Below, piece by piece: positions 1-7,953 of a stretch of 26,413 nt of DNA. Source of the DNA: JANXSD01 sp043758125 (lineage in GTDB: Bacteria > Bacteroidota > Bacteroidia > AKYH767-A > OLB10); NCBI GenBank assembly GCA_043758125.1, contig JAYVOC010000222.1:1-26413 (forward strand). The letters are read 5' to 3'. The notes under the pieces are model-generated. The model did no database searches. It saw only the letters and a program-made list of their open reading frames with translations, and was not told where the DNA came from. Both the position numbers and the translations under genes were made by a program. Numbering within the stretch: the first letter of the stretch is position 1; every line of letters begins with the position of its first letter.

Positions 1-134
1 CAAAAAGCACATTGCTGTTGTTGGTAGCTGCATTAATTGGCGATGATTGGAGAAAGGTATATGATACAGCATTAATTGAAAATTATCGATTTCTAAGCTA
101 TGGTGATAGTTCTCTGCTTTTTAAATCTGAATAA
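1..134 (+). CDS. queA: QueA, S-adenosylmethionine:tRNA ribosyltransferase-isomerase (3' end only)
   Basis: The window opens inside a plus-strand gene whose last 43 codons are visible (codons begin at position 3) and end at the TAA at 132-134. The visible residues include IGDDWRKVYDTALIENYRF followed by LSYGDSSLLF. This matches the conserved QueA C-terminus (compare YRFFSYGDAM in E. coli and Bacillus), in which the YRF-SYGD block is highly conserved. QueA transfers and isomerises the ribosyl part of S-adenosylmethionine onto 7-aminomethyl-7-deazaguanine in tRNA, giving epoxyqueuosine at the wobble position of GUN-anticodon tRNAs. The call rests on this short C-terminal signature. It is convergent with the next gene, 25 bases away, and no terminator hairpin is visible between them. 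Confidence 0.82.
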   Translation, partial: KSTLLLLVAALIGDDWRKVYDTALIENYRFLSYGDSSLLFKSE

Positions 135-159
135 TTTATTTGCGAAAGTTTTTATAATA

Positions 160-1836
160 TTACTCTGCTATTTTAATGATTTTTCCAGTAAGTAATTGTT
201 GTGTTGATTTCAATCGATATAAGTAAGTTCCACTTTTGAATTTCGCAATATCCAACTCCATATTTGAAGCAATTATTTTTTGTTCTAATACGAGTTTCCC
301 TTCCAATGAATACAATTGAAAGTCGAATGTTTCGCTATTATTTTTTTTGATAATGATTTTATCATTTACCATAGTAGAAATGTTTATAGATGCGTTATCA
401 GAAATATTTGGCAACCCTGTTAAAACACCTATGGTGCCTGTTGTACTACTATTTTGAGCGTAAATTCCTCTGTCGTTTCTATCATCTTCCCACACACAAA
501 CAACTTGACCGTTTTTAAAATCACTGCATGATGCATTTGTTTTATTACTAATTGCTGATGAAATGGAAATTCCTGCCCAAGTTAACAAACCAGTATAATC
601 CATCTTTAAACCACGCATCTGGTTATTTCCAAAAGTTCCTTGACTATATAATGTAATAAAACCATCACCTGCATCCGACCAATCATACGGCTCAGCATAA
701 AGTGTACTTGATAAAGGAATAAGTAGCGACCCATTTGTAGTAAATTGCGCTACACCAGCTGTATCTAATGATTGACCATAAACTCCAGAAAGTGACTGAC
801 CCGAATCCAATACTTTCAACAAAACATAGATATGATTATCCGCACTTCTAAATGTTAATTTTCTAATATTTTTATTGTTCGTTGATAAGGCAGAAACTTC
901 TTTACCATTGGTTGTCCATGCGAGTGAACCATTGGACCTTATATGCTGAACAAATACATCATTTTGAAATGGGTTACCAGGAGTGCCAGTGTCAAATCCA
1001 ACATAACAACCATCATTATTATCACTAATTACTTTTGGTATTGCAGCAAAGCCAGTAGTATAGGATGATACTGTAATATTTGTTGGCCAAATCGGCACTC
1101 CATTTATATCAAATTGTTGAGCCTTTATTGTACTTACTCCTAAACCAGTTCCTGTTTCTAAAATAAAAACAATAATAAATTGCTCATTTGATATGCCTAG
1201 AACTGTTGGTCGGCTATATTTTAATGCTCCTGATATAATTTTAGGTGTTGACCAAGTTAAAATTCCAGTTGAACTTATCTTTTGATAAGGAACGGATTTC
1301 CAATTTCCTGACCCGCTTGCATTCCATGAGATTACTACATCATTATTTGATAGAATTCCAATTTTAGGAGCAAGTTCAGTAGTAGCCGTATCCAAATGTA
1401 AAGTGATTCCATTTACTCCCCATAATTCATTTCCTGTAGTATCAATTTTGTAAGCATAAATACCAAGATTTCCACTTCGCTGGTCTTGAAAAGCAAGTAT
1501 GACATTCCCTTGAAGATCAATTTTCAAATCATATCTGTACAATGCTGTATTTTGTGGGTGATTACTTATTAATAAACCTGAATTTCCAAATAATTTATTT
1601 CCAAGACTGTCCAATAATTGCAATTTCATTAAATAACCGCTTGTAGAATTTTCGAAATAAGATATGAAAGTTTTACCATCGATTGTGTTCGCTTGAAGAG
1701 GGGTTGCTTCTTCATAAACTGGTATATCACTTATAACTGTATTTATTAAACTATTTGACGACCACTGTGCAATACAGTTGTAATTTATTGTCGTAATTAA
1801 AAGTAGACTTAAGATGAAGACAGCATTATTTTTCAT
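160..1836 (-). CDS. Secreted T9SS type A cargo protein with ~56-residue propeller-like repeats
   Basis: A 558-residue protein of unknown function. It starts with a Sec signal peptide (hydrophobic residues 5-20, probable cleavage after CIAQ near residue 24). The body repeats a motif of the form D-x-x-G-x-x-x-W/F; the central glycines lie at about residues 79, 135, 191, 246, 303, 361, 416 and 467, a spacing of 51-58 residues. This is the pattern expected of seven or eight beta-propeller blades. Several repeats also carry the pattern I-Y-A-Q/Y. Residues ~488-558 form a T9SS type A sorting domain (QLYSLEGKLVLEQ, then KFKSGTYLYRLKS and a terminal TGKIIKIAE), though the usual PNP motif at its start is absent. 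The protein is predicted to be exported by Sec, carried across the outer membrane by T9SS and anchored or released at the surface. A weak TAACTTCC box lies just upstream (1850-1857, minus strand). The function is unknown; the fold is inferred from periodicity only. Confidence 0.85.
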   Translation of the reverse strand: MKNNAVFILSLLLITTINYNCIAQWSSNSLINTVISDIPVYEEATPLQANTIDGKTFISYFENSTSGYLMKLQLLDSLGNKLFGNSGLLISNHPQNTALYRYDLKIDLQGNVILAFQDQRSGNLGIYAYKIDTTGNELWGVNGITLHLDTATTELAPKIGILSNNDVVISWNASGSGNWKSVPYQKISSTGILTWSTPKIISGALKYSRPTVLGISNEQFIIVFILETGTGLGVSTIKAQQFDINGVPIWPTNITVSSYTTGFAAIPKVISDNNDGCYVGFDTGTPGNPFQNDVFVQHIRSNGSLAWTTNGKEVSALSTNNKNIRKLTFRSADNHIYVLLKVLDSGQSLSGVYGQSLDTAGVAQFTTNGSLLIPLSSTLYAEPYDWSDAGDGFITLYSQGTFGNNQMRGLKMDYTGLLTWAGISISSAISNKTNASCSDFKNGQVVCVWEDDRNDRGIYAQNSSTTGTIGVLTGLPNISDNASINISTMVNDKIIIKKNNSETFDFQLYSLEGKLVLEQKIIASNMELDIAKFKSGTYLYRLKSTQQLLTGKIIKIAE

Positions 1837-1969
1837 TGGAATTATTATTGGAAGTTAGATGTATTTTTTGGCATTATGAGAAAGAGCTTAATCAGGTAAA
1901 ACTATAAAAAAAACGACTACAAGTTGTAAAATGTATTTTGTTAAATCGATGTTCTCAAATAAAATTAAG

Positions 1970-1977
1970 TATTTTTG
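1970..1977 (+). promoter_or_regulatory. Bacteroidota -7 box (TATTTTTG) for the cytochrome lipoprotein gene
   Basis: TATTTTTG fits the Bacteroidota consensus TAnnTTTG. Transcription would start near 1983, about 20 bases before the ATG at 2004. No well-spaced -33 TTG is visible. The box lies inside the longer possible reading frame that begins at 1938, which argues for the downstream start. Confidence 0.45.
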
Positions 1978-2003
1978 TGTTTCAAAATTTAAAAGTACTT
2001 ATT

Positions 2004-2315
2004 ATGTTGAAAATTTCCTTGTCAGTAATTTGCTTAATGATATTAATTACTTTTAATAGTTGTAAACCTTCCATGTATACTCCTACCGCTAGTTTAGAGA
2101 ATACTTCATCTTCTCTCGAAACTTTAACCGAAGGAAGAAGTATTTACATGAACAAATGTGGTGAATGTCATCGTTTGCATCGACCGTCTCAATATTCATC
2201 CTCCGAGTGGAGACATAATGTTGATAAAATGCAAAAACGAGCTCATATTTCAGATACGGAAAAGGAGATGGTTTATCAATATTTAATATCCTATCCTAAA
2301 AAGAAATCAAACTAA
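2004..2315 (+). CDS. Small monoheme cytochrome c-like lipoprotein
   Basis: A 103-residue protein. I chose the ATG at 2004 over an upstream in-frame ATG at 1938 because the 2004 start gives a clean lipoprotein signal peptide: MLK, a hydrophobic stretch, then a lipobox ending FNSC with Cys20 as the lipidation site. It also places the -7 box at 1970-1977 outside the gene. After a Ser/Thr-rich linker (residues 22-44) comes one CXXCH heme c attachment motif (CGECH, residues 52-56). Met76 or Met89 could be the second axial ligand. The fold is shorter than a typical class I cytochrome c domain (about 60 residues after the linker). It is presumably tethered to a membrane facing the periplasm as an electron carrier or heme sensor; its redox partner is not identifiable here. 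It converges on hslR with an 18-base gap. Confidence 0.78.
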   Translation: MLKISLSVICLMILITFNSCKPSMYTPTASLENTSSSLETLTEGRSIYMNKCGECHRLHRPSQYSSSEWRHNVDKMQKRAHISDTEKEMVYQYLISYPKKKSN

Positions 2316-2333
2316 TTTTATTCTTTTAATTAT

Positions 2334-2726
2334 TTACCAATCTCCTAAAAATTCATCTATATTTCGTCTATCTTTCTTTGTTGGGCGTCCTGCTCCACTT
2401 TTTATATCCCAAGATGCGAGTGCAGCTTGATGTAATTTTAGCCGATCAAGTTCTTCAATTGGAGTAATGTCTTCGCAAAAATCTTTTACCATTGAAGCTC
2501 CCATTCTTTTTTCCTGAAGTTGAAGTACTTTTACTGATTGATGCCAAGGACCTCTATGAAGTTGAATGATTTCTCCTTGCTTTATCATTCTGCTGGCTTT
2601 TACTTCAAGTATTCCAATTTTTATTCTTCCTTTTTCACAAGCTTCTGCAGCTAAACTTCTTGTTTTATAGAGACGAACTGCCCACATCCATTTGTCAATT
2701 CTAATTTTATCAGTTTGATTTGTCAT
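2334..2726 (-). CDS. hslR: Hsp15-type S4-domain RNA-binding protein
   Basis: A 130-residue cytoplasmic protein with an N-terminal S4 RNA-binding domain (residues ~8-60, beginning IRIDKWMWAVRLYKTRSLA and including the glycine turn CEKGRIKIG). A basic C-terminal tail follows (GRPTKKDRRNIDEF). The order DKW-W--R-YKTRSLA, S4 core and GRPTKKDRR tail is typical of Hsp15/HslR. In E. coli Hsp15 binds free 50S ribosomal subunits that carry a nascent chain on peptidyl-tRNA and helps to recycle them after heat stress. The length is close to that of E. coli Hsp15 (133 residues). It appears monocistronic, with no neighbour in the same direction nearby. A weak -7-like box TACTTCCG (2753-2760, minus strand) is visible upstream. 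Confidence 0.88.
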   Translation of the reverse strand: MTNQTDKIRIDKWMWAVRLYKTRSLAAEACEKGRIKIGILEVKASRMIKQGEIIQLHRGPWHQSVKVLQLQEKRMGASMVKDFCEDITPIEELDRLKLHQAALASWDIKSGAGRPTKKDRRNIDEFLGDW

Positions 2727-2950
2727 TTCTTAAAAAATAATGAAATGTACTACGGAAGTATAATACATTTAATTGCTATTTTATGGTTGCAATTTCGTAA
2801 TATTTTTCTAATAATCTTATTTCCGATATTCATTATTGAATTTTTATTTTTAAGTGTATTAACCTTTCATCTTTTAAACCTATTAAAATAAGAAATATAG
2901 TGAATTCCAATTTAAATCCGTTTTTTATATGATCGATCCAATTCCTTTTG

Positions 2951-2958
2951 TAGTTTCG
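2951..2958 (+). promoter_or_regulatory. Possible -7 box (TAGTTTCG) upstream of the DUF4153 gene
   Basis: TAGTTTCG matches TAnnTTTG at all fixed positions but one. It sits 19 bases before the ATG at 2978, giving a leader of about 13 bases. No clear -33 element is seen at the usual spacing. Confidence 0.35.
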
Positions 2959-2977
2959 TGGTAACACTAACTAACAG

Positions 2978-4822
2978 ATGAAATTTCCATCCATAAAAAA
3001 CTTAGAACAAGAATTTACTCGCACTTTCAAGCGATTTCCATTAGCATTGCTATGCTCAATATTTGCAACTTATGTTTGTTGTTCATTTATTAGTAATAAT
3101 AAATTCGCTGCAGAAAATGTAATGATTCATTTATTAATGACTATCTATTTAGGAATGCTAAGTTTTGTAAGTATTACTTTGTTTTTTAATCGATATACAA
3201 TTCGTGAATCAACTCAATGGATTATAAATCTCATAATTGTTGGATTGATGATTGTTTATTTTAAGAGGTTGCCCGATGAAGAAATATCAATGATTGTAAT
3301 GGCTCAGTTTTTTATTTTAACGTTGGCAGCTCATCTTTCAGTTGCGTTTTCACCTTACTTGGTGACTTTAGAAATCAATGGGTTTTGGCAATATAATAAA
3401 ACACTTTTTATTCGATTTATTACAACAACGCTATATTCATCAGTTTTATATATTGGATTATCACTCGCGCTTTTAGCAATTGATAATTTGTTTGATGTTA
3501 ATATCCCTGATAAAACCTACGGTTACTTAGCTTGTTTGATTGGCATCGTTTTTAATACTTGGTTTTTTTTGGCAGGCATCCCTGAAAATATTCAACAACT
3601 AGAAATTAACCAAGATTACCCCAAGGGTTTACGTGTTTTTACACAATTTGTATTATTGCCTTTAGTTACAATTTACCTCGTAATTTTATATACCTACACA
3701 GCAAAAATCTTAATTACTATGCTCTGGCCGCATGGTTGGGTTTCTTATTTGATTATTGGATTTTCTACTGCAGGAATTTTAGCATTGTTATTAGTTTGGC
3801 CATTGCGTGAAGATGAAAATCATAAATGGATTAGCAATTATACAAAGGGATTCTTCATGGCGTTATTTCCACTAATTGTACTGTTGTTTTTTGCGATAGG
3901 CCGACGTGTTGTTGAATACGGAATTACTGAAAATCGATATTTTATTATTGCACTAGCAATTTGGTTATTTGCAAATGCAATCTATTTCTTGGTCAGTAAA
4001 CGTAAAAATATTAAAGTAATTCCGATGAGTCTTTTTGTGGTTGCACTTCTTTCTGGTTTTGGTCCAATAAGTGGCTTTTCTATTAGTGAACGAAGTCAAA
4101 TAAATCGATTAGAAAAGATACTCATTAAAAATAATATCCTAGAAAATGGAAAGGTGAAGCGTTCTAAAAATAAAATTTCCTCCGACGATCAAATAGCGAT
4201 TAGTTCCATTATTTATTATATTACAATTGCACACTCTTACAAAGATTTACAACCCTATTTTAATCAAAATTTGGATTCTTTAATTCATCCAGAAAAAAGT
4301 AACTATATTTTCAAACCTGTTGCCATTATGGAGTTAATGGGTTTAGAATACAATCTTTCTAAAACTGATTATAGTGAAAATCCCCATGGGTATCCAAACT
4401 ATCATTATAGTTCTCAGACTCAAAATTATTTAAACGTTACAGGTTATGATTTTGAATTTCCAATAAAAATTTACTGTTACAATGAATCTGGCGATCGTAA
4501 ATTTTCTAATAAAGTACTTTTAGATAGTATCCCTTTTAATTGGGATTATAAAAAAGGAGATTGGTTTGTCACTCTGAAATATGGCTCGGATTCTACCTTG
4601 AAAATTGATCTAACTCCTTTGCTTTTTCAACTAAAAAGAATAAATGGGATGGAAAGTTATGAGGTTAGTCCAAATTTAATGACAATCGATTTCGCTAATG
4701 AAACAATGTCAGGACGGTTCATTATTCAGGATATTAATGCCGAAATTAGCCATGATTCCACTCGATTGGAACTAAACTCACTAGAAGCCGAAATTCTTTT
4801 AAAGGTTGGTTTTAGAAAATGA
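2978..4822 (+). CDS. DUF4153 family polytopic membrane protein
   Basis: A 614-residue protein. Residues ~20-370 consist of about eleven or twelve hydrophobic segments separated by short loops, for example a helix pair near 20-75, a cluster at 85-125, and helices at ~145-170, ~185-200, ~215-245, ~250-275, ~290-310, ~320-335 and ~348-365. The C-terminal ~240 residues (from about 375) are soluble and acidic-to-neutral, beginning with a basic linker (SERSQINRLEKILIKNN). The arrangement of N-terminal multi-helix region plus soluble tail is typical of Bacteroidota proteins assigned to DUF4153, whose biochemical role is not known to me. The assignment comes from overall architecture and general resemblance, not from a catalytic motif. 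It is followed after 94 bases by the PNGase F-like gene in the same direction; whether they are co-transcribed is unclear. Confidence 0.72.
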   Translation: MKFPSIKNLEQEFTRTFKRFPLALLCSIFATYVCCSFISNNKFAAENVMIHLLMTIYLGMLSFVSITLFFNRYTIRESTQWIINLIIVGLMIVYFKRLPDEEISMIVMAQFFILTLAAHLSVAFSPYLVTLEINGFWQYNKTLFIRFITTTLYSSVLYIGLSLALLAIDNLFDVNIPDKTYGYLACLIGIVFNTWFFLAGIPENIQQLEINQDYPKGLRVFTQFVLLPLVTIYLVILYTYTAKILITMLWPHGWVSYLIIGFSTAGILALLLVWPLREDENHKWISNYTKGFFMALFPLIVLLFFAIGRRVVEYGITENRYFIIALAIWLFANAIYFLVSKRKNIKVIPMSLFVVALLSGFGPISGFSISERSQINRLEKILIKNNILENGKVKRSKNKISSDDQIAISSIIYYITIAHSYKDLQPYFNQNLDSLIHPEKSNYIFKPVAIMELMGLEYNLSKTDYSENPHGYPNYHYSSQTQNYLNVTGYDFEFPIKIYCYNESGDRKFSNKVLLDSIPFNWDYKKGDWFVTLKYGSDSTLKIDLTPLLFQLKRINGMESYEVSPNLMTIDFANETMSGRFIIQDINAEISHDSTRLELNSLEAEILLKVGFRK

Positions 4823-4916
4823 CCGTTTATTAAAATTGATTTCATTACCTTTAGTCTCCCAATAATCGATTATTTAGTCATTAATTTACTATCAGCAATT
4901 TAACCTTATCAACACT

Positions 4917-7163
4917 ATGAATAAAAACTTTACAAAACTATTAAGCATTATTTTAACAGTCATATTGATGCTTTCGATTAATAATAAATCGAATGCCGCA
5001 ACGGGTGATACAACAGTTGTTACTGCTCAAAATGCAGTGCACATGAGTTCTCATGGAAATTATAATGCTTGGGCTCTATTTCCTGATTCAACAAAAAAAT
5101 ATGGTAAAGTTATTTTGAAATATCGAATAGGTTGTCCCAATCAGGCTTGTTCATCTTGGGATTATACTACACAGCTTTTTGCTGAAGTTCCTACTGGTGC
5201 ATGGGATAGCACGGTAATTCATTATCCAGATTTTCAAGTTAATGGTGCACCGATTGATACTTTCAGATATAATAATTCATTAACATATACCACTTACTTC
5301 AATAGTACGCTCAATGCGATGGATTCTTTTCCAGCAACCCGACTAACTATTCAATATTTCGGTGACCCGCAAAATCCGACTACGATAACTTCAACTAGTT
5401 TAGTTTATCCAGGAAATTATTACAATTATATTTATAATTCCAGTGGTGCTATCATAGATTCTAGCTATGTAGGTTTTAGCACTACTATGATTGTAAATCC
5501 ACACAATGTTTATACTCCTTTTAAAGTTATTGAACCGTTTGAATTAGCAAGAGTAATGACGCCTTACGGAAGTACTTATTCTTCTACGTGGGGTCGTGAT
5601 TTTTTTTATGATCTAACTGATTATGCAATCCTACTTCATGATAGCATCAATATGAGAATTTTTTATGATGGTTGGTCTGATGGGTTTGCAGCTTCTGTAA
5701 CATTTTATTTTATCGAAGGTACTCCTCCAAGAAATGTGAAACGTGTTAGAAATATTTACCCGGATGCATTTTATGCGATTGGCAATACTGCTGATCCTGT
5801 AGAAAATCATCTTATTTTAAAAACTTTTGATATTACTCCTGATGAGCACATGGCGTTAATCAGAATTACACCATCTGGTCATGGTGCAGGAACACAAAAT
5901 TGTGCTGAGTTTTGCTCAAAAAGTTATAAGCTTTTAATAAATGGAACACAACGATTTACTCAAGCAATTTGGAGATCTGATTGTGGTTTAAATCCTTTAC
6001 TTGCACAAAATGGAACATGGATTTATGATCGTGCTAATTGGTGTCCTGGCGAAAAAACCTTGCGTAAGGATCATGAGTTAACACCATATATTACTCCTGG
6101 AAGTCCGATAACAATCGATTTAAATTTAGATACATATACAAATTCTGTTTCTGGTCAAAATCCAGGATTTTATATTGATTCACATTTGATAACGTATGAC
6201 TCAATAAATTTTGCTTACAATGCTGCAATTGAAGAAATCGTTGCACCAAACGCCGATATTGATCACTCTCGCATAAATCCAATTTGTAAAAACCCTATTG
6301 TTGTTTTGAAAAATTATGGATCACAAACACTAACTTCTTGTACCATTAATTATGGCATTAAAGGCGGAACAGTACAGTCATATAATTGGACTGGAAGCCT
6401 TGCATTTAATCAAACCGCAACTGTTTCACTTGGTAGTATCTCTTTTGGAAGTAGCACTGGTACACCTGACGTTTTTCAGGCATGGACAAGTAATCCAAAT
6501 GGAAATGCAGATCAATATGCATACAACGATACGTTGAAATCTTCAATAGGCTTTACCTCAATGATGCCATCTCAATTTATTGTCTATTGGAAAACGAACT
6601 TGGCTTATACTCAAACTACGTATCAATTAAAGGACGATGCTGGTAATGTAGTTTATTCAAATTCTACACTAATCGCTTCACATATTTATAGAGATACTGT
6701 TAACTTAACTCCTGGTTGTTATGAGTTAAAATTTACTGATACTGGTAAAGATGGTTTGAATTTTCCTTACAATTCTTCAGGAGCTGGTTTTATGCAATTG
6801 AAGAAATCTGATGGAACATTCGCGACGTTAAAAACGTTAGAAGCAAATTTCGGAACTTCCCTTGTTTATAATTTCACCGTTGGTTTTGTAACAGGTGTTG
6901 AAGAGAAGATGGAGAATGCAATTTTCCAAATAGCTCCTAACCCTACAAAAGGAAACTTTACAATCAATTTAATTCTTCTCAAAAAGGAAGATGTTCAAAT
7001 CCTCGTTTTAAATCAATTGGGACAAACAATAAGTACAATCAATAAACCAGAGTTCTATCAGGATTTTATTGAGATGAATCTAGAAGGTAAGCCAGCTGGA
7101 ATGTATTATGTTGTTGTGAAATCAAAATCAACTTTGATCACTAAAAAATTAATTATCGAATAA
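4917..7163 (+). CDS. Secreted peptide-N-glycosidase F-like protein with T9SS type A sorting domain
   Basis: A 748-residue exported protein with a signal peptide ending near NNKSNA (residue ~27). Residues ~30-435 match the two-domain core of PNGase F, which removes N-glycans by cleaving the glycosyl-asparagine amide bond. CPNQACSSWD (73-82) aligns with CPNKTCDEWD in Elizabethkingia PNGase F, placing Asp82 at catalytic Asp60. YDGW (250-253) aligns with TETW, so Asp251 replaces Glu118. CAEFC (329-333) aligns with CAEWC, so Glu331 matches Glu206. DRANWCPG (371-378) matches DRAGWCPG. About 110 residues (~91-205) are inserted between the first two blocks. Residues ~440-545 look like a CARDB/Ig-like domain and ~550-655 like another beta domain. 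Residues ~661-748 are a T9SS type A tail (APNPTKGNF, LGQTI, PAGMYYVVV). It probably acts at the cell surface on glycoproteins or glycopeptides. Homology is clear; activity is inferred. Confidence 0.86.
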   Translation: MNKNFTKLLSIILTVILMLSINNKSNAATGDTTVVTAQNAVHMSSHGNYNAWALFPDSTKKYGKVILKYRIGCPNQACSSWDYTTQLFAEVPTGAWDSTVIHYPDFQVNGAPIDTFRYNNSLTYTTYFNSTLNAMDSFPATRLTIQYFGDPQNPTTITSTSLVYPGNYYNYIYNSSGAIIDSSYVGFSTTMIVNPHNVYTPFKVIEPFELARVMTPYGSTYSSTWGRDFFYDLTDYAILLHDSINMRIFYDGWSDGFAASVTFYFIEGTPPRNVKRVRNIYPDAFYAIGNTADPVENHLILKTFDITPDEHMALIRITPSGHGAGTQNCAEFCSKSYKLLINGTQRFTQAIWRSDCGLNPLLAQNGTWIYDRANWCPGEKTLRKDHELTPYITPGSPITIDLNLDTYTNSVSGQNPGFYIDSHLITYDSINFAYNAAIEEIVAPNADIDHSRINPICKNPIVVLKNYGSQTLTSCTINYGIKGGTVQSYNWTGSLAFNQTATVSLGSISFGSSTGTPDVFQAWTSNPNGNADQYAYNDTLKSSIGFTSMMPSQFIVYWKTNLAYTQTTYQLKDDAGNVVYSNSTLIASHIYRDTVNLTPGCYELKFTDTGKDGLNFPYNSSGAGFMQLKKSDGTFATLKTLEANFGTSLVYNFTVGFVTGVEEKMENAIFQIAPNPTKGNFTINLILLKKEDVQILVLNQLGQTISTINKPEFYQDFIEMNLEGKPAGMYYVVVKSKSTLITKKLIIE

Positions 7164-7183
7164 AATTACTTATTACTAATTGG

Positions 7184-7218
7184 AAATGGGGAAGCAGTAA
7201 TGTTTTCCCATTTTTTTT
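7184..7218 (+). terminator. Intrinsic terminator after the PNGase F-like gene
   Basis: A 10-base-pair stem (AAATGGGGAA at 7184-7193 with TTTCCCATTT at 7204-7213, one G-T pair) encloses a 10-base loop and runs into eight consecutive T residues (7211-7218). It lies 20 bases after the stop codon. The opposite strand lacks a U-tract, so it should work mainly for plus-strand transcripts. Confidence 0.8.
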
Positions 7219-7232
7219 GGATATAATTGATA

Positions 7233-7952
7233 TTAGCTTACGATAATTCCAATTATTCCGCCAGTAATTATCGCAACCATTTTATATAAATTAAAACGAT
7301 GATTACTGCTCGATTCAAAGAGGATAGTTGTACTGATATGTAAAAATATTCCAATAACAATTGCCATCATTTTATCAAACCACGCTGAATAATCTGATAA
7401 CATATTTCCTCCAATAAAATTACTTGAGAAAGCACCTAAAGGAGCCATTATTGCAAATAAAATTAAATATGTTATGACTTTTGTTTTAGTAATTCCCGAA
7501 GCAACTAACATGCTCACAAGCGCAAATGCAACTGGTAAGTGGTGAAGTATAATTCCAATTAAAAGTGATCGATCATTTGATCCGCTAGCTAATTTACCTG
7601 CAAGTGGCATTCCTTCTAACAAGCTATGTAAACACAAACTCAACATCATTGTTGTTGGGAAAACACCTTTATGATCATGATGAATGTGCATGTGACCATG
7701 TTCAATTCCTTCTGAGAAAAACTCCATGATGATCTGAAGAAAAAAACCAATCATGATCCAAACGCCAATGGATGCAGAATTATTTTTATATACTTCAGGC
7801 ATCAAATGCAATACTGTTAAGGCAAAAAGAAATGCACCTGAAAATGATAAAATTAATTTTAAAAAATTAGGTCCAGGATTTTTAATGATGAAATAGGCTA
7901 TTCCACCCATCATCACACTGGAAAATAATAAAACATAATCTATTAATTGCAT
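7233..7952 (-). CDS. ZIP family divalent metal transporter
   Basis: A 239-residue inner-membrane protein with about eight hydrophobic segments and a histidine-rich cytoplasmic loop (EHGHMHIHHDHKG, residues ~83-95), as in ZIP transporters of zinc and related metals. The paired metal-binding helices are visible: HSLLEGMPLAG in the fourth helix (matching the family's HNxxEG pattern) and ILHHLPVAFAL in the fifth. The fifth-helix motif normally reads HExPxE; here the acidic positions are replaced (HHLPVA), so the second metal of the binuclear site may be bound differently or be absent. It follows the methyltransferase gene with a single-base gap and almost certainly shares its transcript. Which metal it carries cannot be read from the sequence. 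Confidence 0.83.
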   Translation of the reverse strand: MQLIDYVLLFSSVMMGGIAYFIIKNPGPNFLKLILSFSGAFLFALTVLHLMPEVYKNNSASIGVWIMIGFFLQIIMEFFSEGIEHGHMHIHHDHKGVFPTTMMLSLCLHSLLEGMPLAGKLASGSNDRSLLIGIILHHLPVAFALVSMLVASGITKTKVITYLILFAIMAPLGAFSSNFIGGNMLSDYSAWFDKMMAIVIGIFLHISTTILFESSSNHRFNLYKMVAIITGGIIGIIVS

Positions 7953-7953
7953 A

